A stretch of 38,537 nt of DNA, from the NCBI GenBank assembly GCA_016181245.1, contig JACOZR010000036.1:1-38537 (forward strand), in the 5' to 3' direction. The position numbers and the translations under genes are program-made. The stretch comes from Candidatus Woesearchaeota archaeon (GTDB lineage Archaea > Nanobdellota > Nanobdellia > SCGC-AAA011-G17 > GW2011-AR20). Below are positions 6,881 through 14,321 of the stretch, in pieces. Position 1 is the stretch's first letter. Every line of letters begins with the position of its first letter. The notes under the pieces are model-generated. The model was not told the DNA's origin and did not search any database. It saw nothing but the letters and a program-made list of their open reading frames with translations.

Positions 6881-7609
6881 TTAACAAAAAAATTTCTTGT
6901 AATTCTCAAAAAAAATTTTCTCAAGTTTATTTCTATCAATATGATTAATCTCAGAAACTATTTTAACAGTTTCACCGACGAGAAAAGGTTCATTTCTTTT
7001 GCCAATATCAGCACTCAAGAATGGAGAATCGGTTTCAGTTAGCAATTGTGATGCCTTAACTTCCAAAGCAATCTTCTGGAAATGTCTGCTTCTTTTAACA
7101 ATGCATGGAATAGAAATCATCCAATTATTTTTTTCAATTTGTTTTACAAGACTGAATTTTCCTTGAAAACAATGAAATACAATCTTCTTGACATCTAATT
7201 TTTCAAAAAGTTCAACACATTCCTTCTCGGCGTTTCTCGAATGTACAACAAAAGGTTTGTTTAAAGATTTTAGTTCACTAATAATCTTGGTAAGAATCTT
7301 TACCTGTCTTTCATCCTTACCATCTTTGAAATCCAAACCAACTTCTCCTATAGCAACAATATCTTTAGAATTCTTTTTAATGAACTTTATTTCATCGCCA
7401 ATCTCCTTATCGCTCATGTTAACAACATCTAAGGGATAAAGCCCTAAGCTTGCTTTGACATTCTTATATTTCTTTGATAACTTCAAAACATTCACATTGC
7501 TTTCATGATTAGTTCCTGCACTAATGATAATCATGTCTTTTTTAACAACTTTATTAATATCCTTAGAAAAAACTTCATGATCTAAGTGGCAATGGACATC
7601 TACTAGCAT
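6881..7609 (-). CDS. TatD-family metal-dependent hydrolase / DNase
   Basis: About 242 residues with the TatD amidohydrolase fold. Metal ligands are in place: VDVHCHLDH (residues 3-9 from the chosen ATG), GEVGLDF, VVHSRNA, VFHCFQG and TETDSPFL. The family includes 3'-5' exonucleases acting in DNA repair and turnover. I use ATG 7609 rather than the in-frame TTG at 7618, because the ATG follows the upstream protease stop by one base. It is probably the last gene of the operon that begins with aIF5A. Confidence 0.9.
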   Translation of the reverse strand: MLVDVHCHLDHEVFSKDINKVVKKDMIIISAGTNHESNVNVLKLSKKYKNVKASLGLYPLDVVNMSDKEIGDEIKFIKKNSKDIVAIGEVGLDFKDGKDERQVKILTKIISELKSLNKPFVVHSRNAEKECVELFEKLDVKKIVFHCFQGKFSLVKQIEKNNWMISIPCIVKRSRHFQKIALEVKASQLLTETDSPFLSADIGKRNEPFLVGETVKIVSEINHIDRNKLEKIFFENYKKFFC

Positions 7610-7610
7610 T

Positions 7611-8726
7611 TTAACCAAAAATAAATCTAATAAGCTTCATCAGCCAAGGTAATAAGTTAATTATCAGTATCAAAAGAAGGAAAAAAGTAACAGCTTTCCA
7701 AGCTTTCATTGCTTTTTCCTTGCTAACAAAAGTCATCATACCTAAAACAAACATCCTACCTCCATCAACAGGTCCTAAAGGTAACAAGTTAAACAAACCA
7801 ACACCCAGGCTAATAACCCATATCCAAAAGAATAATTGTCTCAACCAAAATATGAAATCTAGAGGGATCTTGCCATATCTATCAACAGCTTCAGCACTAT
7901 ACTCAACACTTAAAGGAGAAATACCTCCTTTGTCTGTTTGTAAAATAATCTCTTGTCCTGGTTTCTTTTTAGACAATTCTTCAAAAAATTCAGATGTAGT
8001 TTCAATTTTCACATCATCAATCTTAGTTATATTTTCTCCTTTTTGTATTCCAGATAAATCCAGAGGCCCATTTTCTACAACTTGGGAAACCATAACACCA
8101 TTTCCTTCTAAAAGGGAATTAGTAAATGGGTTTACAAAAAATAATAATGATATAACAAGTATTGCTAATAAAACATTAGAGAAACTTCCCGCTGCAAGAA
8201 TAGAAAGTTGCGCCTTAACACTTGATTTCTCCATCTTTTTCTCATCTGGCTCAACAAATGCAGCAGGTATTGGCCCTAAAAAAGCAAATCCAGAACTTTT
8301 AATCTTAATATTGTAGACTCTAGCAATAACTCCATGAGAAAATTCATGAACAATAGCAATGATGAACAAACTGATGATCCAATGTAAAAAGCTTAAAGTT
8401 GGCAATCCTGGAGCAATTTTTATTCCAGGCAATACAGGAGCTAAAGCAGGTAAAGAATCTGGAACAAATATTAAGTCAAATGTAGCCTTGATTATTATAA
8501 CAAACATGGCAATCATACCAATAAAACCAACAATAATTCCAGCGTAAGCTAAAAACTTTAACAATCTTGGATGTCTCTTGGCAACCTTATCCATCCATGC
8601 AAGTCCTAAGCTAGTCTTGTATAGGGCAAATATCTTCCCTTGAATTTCAAATTTATGCTTATGGGTAAGATAGAATATAGCTATAACAACTAAAAAAACA
8701 AGCAATAATATTAAATCTAAGTTCAT
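7611..8726 (-). CDS. M50-family site-2 protease with PDZ insert
   Basis: A 371-residue intramembrane zinc protease. The zinc-binding HEFSH lies at residues 127-131 inside a membrane helix. The third ligand motif, NLLPLGPVDGGRM, lies at about 313-325 in a later helix. Between them is a PDZ domain (MVSQVVENGPLDLSGIQKGE, with IDDVKI). About six hydrophobic segments are visible, two near the N-terminus. Such proteases cleave membrane-bound regulators. It sits 25 bases downstream of eL40 and one base from tatD, so it is probably in a translation-plus-quality-control operon. Confidence 0.92.
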   Translation of the reverse strand: MNLDLILLLVFLVVIAIFYLTHKHKFEIQGKIFALYKTSLGLAWMDKVAKRHPRLLKFLAYAGIIVGFIGMIAMFVIIIKATFDLIFVPDSLPALAPVLPGIKIAPGLPTLSFLHWIISLFIIAIVHEFSHGVIARVYNIKIKSSGFAFLGPIPAAFVEPDEKKMEKSSVKAQLSILAAGSFSNVLLAILVISLLFFVNPFTNSLLEGNGVMVSQVVENGPLDLSGIQKGENITKIDDVKIETTSEFFEELSKKKPGQEIILQTDKGGISPLSVEYSAEAVDRYGKIPLDFIFWLRQLFFWIWVISLGVGLFNLLPLGPVDGGRMFVLGMMTFVSKEKAMKAWKAVTFFLLLILIINLLPWLMKLIRFIFG

Positions 8727-8751
8727 TAACCAAGAAAAAGAATACTCCTAT

Positions 8752-8913
8752 TTATTTCTTTCTAACAGGTCTTAATGCTGCACCATTGCATTTCCTGCAT
8801 TTAACTTTTCCTGCTAGTACATGAACAGGCTTAGCTCTTATTTTAGACTTGCACTTTCTACAAACATAAATGTTAACTTGTAATCTATTTAACGCTTCTT
8901 GAAATTTTGCCAT
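8752..8913 (-). CDS. rpl40e: Ribosomal protein eL40 (L40e)
   Basis: A 53-residue zinc-ribbon protein of the large ribosomal subunit. It starts MAKFQEALNRLQVNIYVCRK and continues with CKSKIRAKPVHVLAGKVKC and RKCNGAALRPVRKK, giving two CxxC pairs that bind one zinc. The length matches archaeal stand-alone eL40, without the ubiquitin fusion of eukaryotes. The ATG lies two bases after the aIF5A stop, so the two genes share a transcript. Confidence 0.92.
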   Translation of the reverse strand: MAKFQEALNRLQVNIYVCRKCKSKIRAKPVHVLAGKVKCRKCNGAALRPVRKK

Positions 8914-8915
8914 TT

Positions 8916-9305
8916 TTATTTAATCTGCTTCATAACTTTATTGCCTAAAACATCCCAGTAAATAACCTGTACACCTTCTCTTATATTACCTTTAATGTCC
9001 TCAGGTATCTTGAGATCGAATGTCTCAAATGTTTCCATATCCATTACGTTTGCAGTTTCATCATGAATTGAAAGTATCTGAGCTGCTTTTTTCTCAATTA
9101 TTGGAACAACCATCTTGTCATGCCCCGGTAAAACAATAACTTTCTTTTGACTATCAACAATCCCTATTGCTTCTATTCTGCATTTAGCATGCCCGTGTTT
9201 CCCAGTTTTGGAGGTTTGGATGCTTTTTACAACACATGCAATGTTATCTATTATACAATAATTGCCAACCTTCAAACCACTGACATTGATTACTTTCTGC
9301 TCCAT
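8916..9305 (-). CDS. eif5a: Translation factor aIF5A
   Basis: About 129 residues: an N-terminal SH3-like barrel and a C-terminal OB fold. The exposed loop TSKTGKHGHAK (residues 31-41) carries the lysine (K36) that deoxyhypusine synthase modifies. The factor relieves ribosome stalling and helps form difficult peptide bonds. I choose ATG 9305 (Met-Glu-Gln), because a TTTATAAA box is centred about 29 bases upstream; an in-frame TTG at 9317 is less likely. It leads an operon with eL40, the site-2 protease and TatD. Confidence 0.95.
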   Translation of the reverse strand: MEQKVINVSGLKVGNYCIIDNIACVVKSIQTSKTGKHGHAKCRIEAIGIVDSQKKVIVLPGHDKMVVPIIEKKAAQILSIHDETANVMDMETFETFDLKIPEDIKGNIREGVQVIYWDVLGNKVMKQIK

Positions 9306-9330
9306 TCTAGTTATCAAAACAAAAGAAGAA

Positions 9331-9339
9331 ATTTATAAA
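9331..9339 (-). promoter_or_regulatory. TATA box of the aIF5A operon
   Basis: On the minus strand TTTATAAAT lies just upstream of ATG 9305 at leaderless spacing. It is one of the clearest archaeal promoters in the window. Confidence 0.55.
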
Positions 9340-9379
9340 CATTGTGGTGAAGGAAAAATTAAAAGAAAGACCGTAAAAG

Positions 9380-9685
9380 CTATCTTTCCTTAAAGTACTC
9401 TCCGCTTCGTGATTTCAAATAGCTAAGTAAATCTTCAGATAAAGACCTACCCACAGATTCTTCTGGTGCTTTTGATTTATCTAACTCTTTTGCTATTTCA
9501 AAAGCCAACTTAGAATATAATGAAGAGCAATCATACTGTTTTTCAGGAAGATTTTCAATCAAAAACAAAGCACCAAAATAACTGTCTTCAGATAACATCT
9601 TCTTAAAAGATGATGCAATTCTTTCCAAAGAATCAAGTCTATTTTCAAGTCCGATAGGTATTTCCTTAACATGAGATTCAGTCAT
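9380..9685 (-). CDS. Hypothetical protein (101 aa)
   Basis: Not recognised. An acidic, helical, soluble protein beginning MTESHVKEIPIGLENRLDSL. It has a likely amphipathic helix around LERIASSFKKML and a Ser-rich C-terminal half. A GAGGAGG ribosome binding site about nine bases before the ATG lies within the last codons of the upstream gene, which ends only three bases before this one, so the two are co-translated. Neither gene gives a functional clue to the other. Confidence 0.7.
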   Translation of the reverse strand: MTESHVKEIPIGLENRLDSLERIASSFKKMLSEDSYFGALFLIENLPEKQYDCSSLYSKLAFEIAKELDKSKAPEESVGRSLSEDLLSYLKSRSGEYFKER

Positions 9686-9688
9686 TTT

Positions 9689-10066
9689 TTAAAACCTCCT
9701 CAAAGATTTTTTAATATTAGCTTTCTTCTTTACAATTTTAGGCTTAGAGGCTTTTTTAACAGTTTTCTTCTCAGTTTTAACTTCTTTAACTGCTACAGGA
9801 GTTTCAACTTTTTCTTCTCGATAAACAGGCATTTCTTTAGCAGACATTACTTTATTATTTATCTCCTTTAAAGCGTCCTCTAAGACATTTAATTTCATAT
9901 TCATATTAAACAATTGTTTAGAAAGTACAGCAATTGCAATCCAAAGTTGTGCATTTGCTTGATTTTTAGCAGAATTATATGCATTTTTATGCAGATTTGT
10001 TTCTCTTACTTGTGCCTCAAGATAATCTCTTAAAGCAGGGTCAACTTTATTTCTCCAATCAGCCAT
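9689..10066 (-). CDS. Hypothetical coiled-coil protein with Lys-rich tail (125 aa)
   Basis: Not recognised. Begins MADWRNKVDPALRDYLEAQV, then a long helix rich in Ala/Asn (residues 20-75) that looks like a coiled coil, with LEDALKEINNKV. The last 40 residues are a low-complexity Lys/Val/Thr tail (KEVKTEKKTVKKASKPKIVK), probably disordered and nucleic-acid-binding. A GGAGGAT ribosome binding site precedes the ATG by about ten bases. It leads a two-gene unit with 9380-9685 and is divergent from the FKBP gene. Confidence 0.72.
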   Translation of the reverse strand: MADWRNKVDPALRDYLEAQVRETNLHKNAYNSAKNQANAQLWIAIAVLSKQLFNMNMKLNVLEDALKEINNKVMSAKEMPVYREEKVETPVAVKEVKTEKKTVKKASKPKIVKKKANIKKSLRRF

Positions 10067-10179
10067 TTTTCAAAAATCCTCCAATTGCGACAATTAAAGA
10101 AGCTTTAAATATTTTTCTATTGGCAAGTGATTACAAAAAAAAGCATATTTTTAAAAAACGGCAAAAAAACACCCTAAAT

Positions 10180-10821
10180 ATGATTAAGAAAGGAATGTTT
10201 ATAGAAATAAATTTTACTGCAAAGTTAGCAGATTCAGATAAAGTTTTTGATACTACAAATAAAGAAGTAGCAGAACAGAATCATTTCCATGAAAAACATG
10301 ATTACAAGCCTATAACAATCTGTGTAGGACATAAAGACATAATTGAAGGTCTAGACGAACAATTAATAGGTAAAGAACTCAAGAAATACACATTCAACAT
10401 TTCAGCAGAAAAAGGTTTTGGAAAAAAACATCATGAATTAATAAAATTAGTTCCATCTTCTTTATTTGCTCAGCAAAATATAAGGCCTGTTCCAGGCTTG
10501 CAAATAAACTTAAATGACATGATTGGTACAATAAGATCAGTCAGCGGAGGCAGAACTGTAATAGATTTTAACCACCCACTAGCAGGTAAAGATTTAACTT
10601 ATGAAGTAGAAATACTAAGAGAAGTTAAAGACTTAAAAGAAAAAGTAAGTAGTGTAATCTCTCAGATAACAAAAAAGTTTGAATTAATAATCAATAATAA
10701 TGAAGTAGAGATTAAGTCTAATATTAAGAAAGATTTTCAGGAAAAAATAGCAGAGGAAATAAAGTCAAGAATTTCAGAAATAAAAGAAGTGAAATTCTCA
10801 AAAGAGGAGAATGCAAAATAA
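10180..10821 (+). CDS. FKBP-type peptidyl-prolyl isomerase (SlyD-like)
   Basis: About 213 residues. The FKBP core is visible: FIEINFTAKLADSDKVFDTT, then the long insert-in-flap arrangement (ITICVGHKDIIEGLDEQLIG, followed by FNISAEKGFGKKHHELI) seen in archaeal long-type FKBPs. The flap residues GKD and YEVEILRE close the domain at about 150. The remaining 65 residues are a charged helical C-terminal domain found in archaeal homologues. It folds proteins and isomerises proline bonds in the cytosol. Start ATG 10180 sits about 28 bases after a T-rich/A-rich box (10147-10158), so the transcript is likely leaderless. The frame is open further upstream, but that stretch crosses the divergent promoter. 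Confidence 0.88.
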   Translation: MIKKGMFIEINFTAKLADSDKVFDTTNKEVAEQNHFHEKHDYKPITICVGHKDIIEGLDEQLIGKELKKYTFNISAEKGFGKKHHELIKLVPSSLFAQQNIRPVPGLQINLNDMIGTIRSVSGGRTVIDFNHPLAGKDLTYEVEILREVKDLKEKVSSVISQITKKFELIINNNEVEIKSNIKKDFQEKIAEEIKSRISEIKEVKFSKEENAK

Positions 10822-10883
10822 TTTCTTAAATATAATCACTATAGAATAAATAAATTTATATATCTACATCAAATAAGGAGATT

Positions 10884-12005
10884 ATGGATTCAATTATAAG
10901 GACTATTTCTAGGCAAGAAAGAGAAAAACCATTGAAATCTGAAATCAGAAAAACATCTCCTATAGATGAAGAACTAGAACAATTGTTATCTGCTCAAAGA
11001 GCAAAGATAAAAGTAATAGGTGTTGGTGGTGGCGGAGGTAACACTATCTCAAGAATATCTGAAATAGGGATTACTGGTGTCGAAACAATAGCAACAAATA
11101 CAGATGCTCAAGATTTGTTATACGCAAATGCAGATGTAAAAATACTTCTAGGAAAGCAAGTCAGTAAAGGAATGGGTGCGGGTTCTTTACCTCAAGTAGG
11201 TGAAGACTCAGCAAGAGAAAGTGAGGCAGAAGTAAAGCAAGCAATCCATGGCTCAGACATGATATTCATAACATGCGGTCTAGGCGGAGGAACAGGAACA
11301 GGTGCATCTCCAGTTATAGCAGACATAGCAAAAAAAAGTGGGGCATTAACAGTAGCTGTAGTGACAATTCCTTTTTCAATGGAAGGAAGAAGAAGATTAG
11401 ATAATGCTCTATTAGGTCTAGACAAGTTAGAACAAGCAGTAGATACATTAATTGTAATTCCTAATGATAAATTACTAGAGTTAGCTCCAGATTTACCACT
11501 ACAAACTGCATTCAAGGTAGCAGATGAAATTCTTACAAATGCAGTAAAAGGAATAGCAGAACTAGTCACTAAAGCAGGTTTAGTTAATTTAGACTTTGCA
11601 GACATAAAATCAGTAATGGGAAAAGGAGGAGTAGCAATGATTGGAGTGGGTGAATCAGACACCGAAAGAAGAGCTGTAGAAGCAGTAGAAAAAGCAATAA
11701 CCAATCCGCTACTTGATGTAGACATTACAGGAGCAAACGGTGCACTAATAAACGTGTCCGGGGGCCCAGATATGACTTTAAACGAAGCCCGTGAAGTAGT
11801 ACAAAGAGTATCAGAACGCCTAGATGAAGACGCGAGAATAATATGGGGTGCTCAAATCTCAGAAGATCTTGAGCACACTGTAAGAACAATGCTCATAGTA
11901 ACAGGCGTTCATTCTCCTCAAATCTTTGGAAGTATAAGAAAACCATCTGCTGAAAAGAAGAATAAAGAGATGGAACAAGAACTAGGCATCGATTTTATGG
12001 ACTAA
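10884..12005 (+). CDS. ftsZ: Cell division GTPase FtsZ
   Basis: A 373-residue tubulin-like GTPase that polymerises into the division ring. The nucleotide-binding elements are present: VIGVGGGGGNTISR (residues 44-57), the tubulin signature GGGTGTG (134-140), and FSMEGRRR. The synergy loop NLDFADIKSVM (235-245) completes the GTPase site of the next subunit. The N-terminal 40 residues are an archaeal-type extension, and the C-terminus is short without a bacterial FtsA-binding tail. AAGGAG lies about six bases before the ATG. The membrane anchor partner SepF is encoded at 15125. It heads the ftsZ-secE-spt5-L11 order common in archaea. Confidence 0.97.
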   Translation: MDSIIRTISRQEREKPLKSEIRKTSPIDEELEQLLSAQRAKIKVIGVGGGGGNTISRISEIGITGVETIATNTDAQDLLYANADVKILLGKQVSKGMGAGSLPQVGEDSARESEAEVKQAIHGSDMIFITCGLGGGTGTGASPVIADIAKKSGALTVAVVTIPFSMEGRRRLDNALLGLDKLEQAVDTLIVIPNDKLLELAPDLPLQTAFKVADEILTNAVKGIAELVTKAGLVNLDFADIKSVMGKGGVAMIGVGESDTERRAVEAVEKAITNPLLDVDITGANGALINVSGGPDMTLNEAREVVQRVSERLDEDARIIWGAQISEDLEHTVRTMLIVTGVHSPQIFGSIRKPSAEKKNKEMEQELGIDFMD

Positions 12006-12019
12006 AGTCCTTATGGGAA

Positions 12020-12028
12020 TCTTTATAA
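12020..12028 (+). promoter_or_regulatory. TATA box of secE-spt5 operon
   Basis: CTTTATAAA is centred about 26 bases before ATG 12051. This gives secE a leaderless start separate from ftsZ read-through. Confidence 0.5.
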
Positions 12029-12050
12029 ACCTGATTTTCTCAAAAATTTT

Positions 12051-12227
12051 ATGTCTTTATGGGAAAAATTCAAGCTTTTCATTATAGAATCTAAGAGGGT
12101 TTTTAGATCAACAAAAAAACCGTCAAAAGAAGAATATCTTGCCATAGTCAAGGTATCAGGCATAGGCGTGCTTATCATAGGGTTCCTAGGGTTTCTAATC
12201 CATATGATATCCTCATTAATACGTTAA
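12051..12227 (+). CDS. secE: Preprotein translocase subunit SecE (Sec61 gamma)
   Basis: A 58-residue single-span membrane protein. The cytosolic amphipathic helix (SLWEKFKLFIIESKRVFRST) is followed by the conserved KKPSKEEY turn, then one membrane helix (VSGIGVLIIGFLGFLIHMIS). This matches the archaeal Sec61 gamma layout. It clamps the two halves of SecY in the protein-conducting channel. One base separates its stop from the spt5 ATG, and the conserved secE-spt5-L11 order confirms the call. Confidence 0.93.
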   Translation: MSLWEKFKLFIIESKRVFRSTKKPSKEEYLAIVKVSGIGVLIIGFLGFLIHMISSLIR

Positions 12228-12228
12228 A

Positions 12229-12690
12229 ATGGCAATATTTGCTATAAGAACAACAGCAAACAGGGAAGACCAAGTACTGGATTTTGTTAGTTCCAACGCT
12301 AAAAAAAAGAACTTAGAAGTTTATTCATTAATTCATCCTCACGGTATGAGGGGCTATGTTTTCATAGAAGCAAACACTAAGCAAGATGCTGAAAATGCAA
12401 CATTAGGTGTACCTTACGCAAAGGGGATCTTAGGAAGTCCTGTAAATTACAAAGAAATAGAGCACATGCTTGAACAAGCTAAGACTCAAACAAACATAAT
12501 TAAGAATGATATTGTTGAAATAATCTCTGGCCCATTTAAGAGAGAAAAAGCCAAAGTAGTAAGAGTTGACAAGCAAAAGGAAGAAGTTATTGTTGAATTG
12601 CTAGAATCTGCAGTTCCAATTCCAATGACAATTAAATTAGATTCAGTTAAAGTCATAAGGAGAGAAGGCGAGGAGCAAAAAGAAGAATAA
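12229..12690 (+). CDS. spt5: Transcription elongation factor Spt5 (NusG homologue)
   Basis: 153 residues: an N-terminal NGN domain (IFAIRTTANREDQVLDFV, then GMRGYVFIEANTKQDAENA) that contacts the RNA polymerase clamp, and a C-terminal KOW domain (IVEIISGPFKREKAKVVRVD). It works with Spt4 to keep polymerase processive and couples it to ribosomes. Length is typical for archaea. It lies between secE and an unknown gene that separates it from L11. Confidence 0.95.
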   Translation: MAIFAIRTTANREDQVLDFVSSNAKKKNLEVYSLIHPHGMRGYVFIEANTKQDAENATLGVPYAKGILGSPVNYKEIEHMLEQAKTQTNIIKNDIVEIISGPFKREKAKVVRVDKQKEEVIVELLESAVPIPMTIKLDSVKVIRREGEEQKEE

Positions 12691-12691
12691 A

Positions 12692-13042
12692 ATGGAAAGT
12701 CAAACAGAATTTTTTAGATGGAAACCAATCGAATCAGGGTTAATCCCTAAAGATAAACTAGAGGGGTGGATCGGAGGGTATTTTAATAGAAAAGAAGATT
12801 TATCACAATTTAGAAGAAGAAGCACAATGTGTCTAGAATTATTATATGATTCAGATGGTGAAATAAAAGGCTATGCTTTTGTTATTCCAAATGGAGAAGT
12901 AAATAAAGATCACGAAGCAAGAATGCTTTTTATAAAGAGAGTATATGAAGAAGATGGCAAGACAATAGATTCTTACTTTGTAGATAAAAATGAAGGACTT
13001 TCCGGGTTTTCATGGAGTTTAAGCCATAGAGGGAAATGTTAA
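12692..13042 (+). CDS. Hypothetical protein inside the spt5-L11 operon (116 aa)
   Basis: Not recognised. Begins MESQTEFFRWKPIESGLIPK and has a central beta-rich region (TMCLELLYDSDGEIKGYAFV) and a C-terminal Gly/Ser/Trp-rich stretch. One base separates it from spt5 and one base from L11, so it is co-transcribed with them. In most archaea nothing lies between spt5 and L11, so this is a lineage-specific insertion. A ribosome- or polymerase-associated role is possible only by position. Confidence 0.72.
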   Translation: MESQTEFFRWKPIESGLIPKDKLEGWIGGYFNRKEDLSQFRRRSTMCLELLYDSDGEIKGYAFVIPNGEVNKDHEARMLFIKRVYEEDGKTIDSYFVDKNEGLSGFSWSLSHRGKC

Positions 13043-13043
13043 A

Positions 13044-13733
13044 ATGGGAACAGAAAAATTAGAATTACTTGTTGAAGGCGGAAAAGCAGCTGCTGATCAA
13101 AACACAGCTCAAAAGCTAGGTCCCATGGGTATTTTGCAGAATGTTATAAAGTCTGTAAATGAGAAAACTGTCTCATTTGCAGGAATGAAAGTTCCAGTAA
13201 AGGTTTCTATTGACACGACAACAAAAGAGTTTACAATAGAAATAGGTACTCCTCCAATAGCAGAATTAATTAAGAAAGAATTAAGCTTGCAAAAAGGCTC
13301 TGGCACACCAGATAAACAAAAAGTAGGTAATCTTTCTATAGAATCAATAATAAAAATTGCAAAGATGAAGAAAGAAACAATGCACGCTAATACGTTAAAA
13401 TCAGCTGTTAAATCAGCAGCAGGTTCAGCAAATTCTTTAGGTATCTTAGTAGAAGGTAAGCAATCAAAAGAAATATGTGAGATGATTGACAAAGGAGTAT
13501 TTGATAAACAAATCAAGGAAGAAGCAACAGAAACTCCAGAAGATAAAAAACAACTACTAAAAACACAATTAGACAGTTATAATCAATTAATGAAGAAAGA
13601 ATTAGATAAGATGAAAGCAGCTGCAGCAGCTGTAAAAGACAAACCAAAAGCTGAGGATAAAGCAGCAGCCCCAGCTGAAGAAAAAACAGCAGCTAAACCA
13701 GCAAAGGAAGAAAAGAAGTCTGGAAAGAAATAA
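13044..13733 (+). CDS. rpl11: Ribosomal protein uL11 with long basic-acidic tail
   Basis: The first 160 residues are a standard L11: LELLVEGGKAAADQNTAQKL (binding of GTPase-centre rRNA), GPMGI, VKVSIDTTTKEFTIEIGTPP, and an HANTLKSAVKSAAGSANSLG C-terminal RNA-binding domain. The final 70 residues are an added helical and Lys/Ala/Glu-rich tail (KMKAAAAAVKDKPKAEDKAA) that ordinary archaeal L11 lacks. L1 and L10, which usually follow, are absent; a frame remnant and tRNA-Pro come next. Confidence 0.94.
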   Translation: MGTEKLELLVEGGKAAADQNTAQKLGPMGILQNVIKSVNEKTVSFAGMKVPVKVSIDTTTKEFTIEIGTPPIAELIKKELSLQKGSGTPDKQKVGNLSIESIIKIAKMKKETMHANTLKSAVKSAAGSANSLGILVEGKQSKEICEMIDKGVFDKQIKEEATETPEDKKQLLKTQLDSYNQLMKKELDKMKAAAAAVKDKPKAEDKAAAPAEEKTAAKPAKEEKKSGKK

Positions 13734-13756
13734 CCCAATTTTCATAAAATAGATAA

Positions 13757-13936
13757 TGGAGTATTATTCTTAAAAGATATAAAAAACTTGTTAAAAAAAT
13801 TAATATCGAAACAACTCCCATAGGGTTTACTAAAGCTCATATAAGAAAAGATGGGATACACAGCCAAGAATTAAGGTTTAGAGTTCTCACAAAGCATAAC
13901 AATAAATTTATAAAACAAATAGGATGGATAAAATAG
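13757..13936 (+). pseudogene. Start-less reading-frame remnant, possibly homing-endonuclease-like
   Basis: A 59-codon open stretch without a start codon, preceded directly by TAA. It ends in TAG at 13934-13936. The translation looks like real protein: ILKRYKKLVKKINIETTPIG, then FTKAHIRKDGIHSQELRFRV, then LTKHNNKFIKQIGWIK. The basic, alternating pattern and the closing F-h-K-x-I-G-W resemble the C-terminal end of LAGLIDADG-type endonucleases, which invade introns and tRNA neighbourhoods. This assignment is by eye only. Its last base coincides with the proposed first base of tRNA-Pro. Confidence 0.4.
13907..13914 (+). promoter_or_regulatory. TATA box of tRNA-Pro
   Basis: TTTATAAA is centred 26 bases before the GGG at 13936-13938. 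If used, transcription would start exactly on that GGG and not on the one at 13960. Confidence 0.5.
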
Positions 13937-14067
13937 GGCGTAACACCCATTGCCGGTATGGGACTTCAAAAAGAAGCATAAAGCTATAGGCTAATGGTTA
14001 GGCTCACAGGTTTGGGTCTAAAAAAGCAAAAAACCTGTTGATCCAGGTTCGAATCCTGGTAGCCCCA
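13936..14067 (+). tRNA. tRNA-Pro(TGG) with anticodon-loop intron and interrupted acceptor stem
   Basis: The 3' part is certain: D arm GGCT-AATGGTTA-GGCT (13989-14004), anticodon stem ACAGG (14006-14010) with CCTGT (14034-14038), anticodon TGG (14013-14015), T arm CCAGG-TTCGAAT-CCTGG (14043-14059), acceptor TAGCCCC and discriminator A (14067). A 16-base insert (14017-14032) sits at the usual 37/38 intron site. The 5' acceptor should be GGGGCTA. Its last four bases GCTA are at 13983-13986, but the three bases before them are AAA. A matching GGG occurs at 13960-13962 (20-base insert) and at 13936-13938 (44-base insert, matching the TATA spacing). Both imply an intron at position 3/4. The mature tRNA would be 72 bases, with CCA not encoded. 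Confidence 0.75.
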
Positions 14068-14110
14068 ACTCCAAAAGGTTTAAAAAACAAAGGAATTAGA
14101 TTCTATAAAA

Positions 14111-14320
14111 ATGGCAAAACACAAAGTAGGCACAGCTGGTCGTTTTGGACCAAGATACGGAAGAAAGATTCGCCACATAGTTTCAGAAATTGAAAAAAAA
14201 TTACGTTCATGGCATAAATGCCCTTACTGTAAAAAGTTAAGAGTAAAGAGAGTTTCCTCTGGAATATGGGAATGTAGATCATGTAATACAAAGTTTACAG
14301 GAAAAGCATACACGGTTTAA
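14111..14320 (+). CDS. rpl37ae: Ribosomal protein eL43 (L37Ae)
   Basis: A 69-residue large-subunit protein: MAKHKVGTAGRFGPRYGRKI at the N-terminus (rRNA contact), followed by a zinc ribbon with CPYCKK and CRSCNTKFTG. Length and motif order match archaeal L37Ae. One base separates it from rpoP, and the L37Ae-RpoP-prefoldin order is common in archaea. Confidence 0.96.
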   Translation: MAKHKVGTAGRFGPRYGRKIRHIVSEIEKKLRSWHKCPYCKKLRVKRVSSGIWECRSCNTKFTGKAYTV

Positions 14321-14321
14321 A

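Noticed and set aside
7720-8316. 198-codon open frame opposite the site-2 protease
   Set aside because: Complement of a clear M50 gene with no domain of its own.
11192-11725. 177-codon open frame opposite ftsZ
   Set aside because: Antisense to a strongly conserved gene; composition is biased to Ser/Thr/Ala with no promoter or ribosome binding site.
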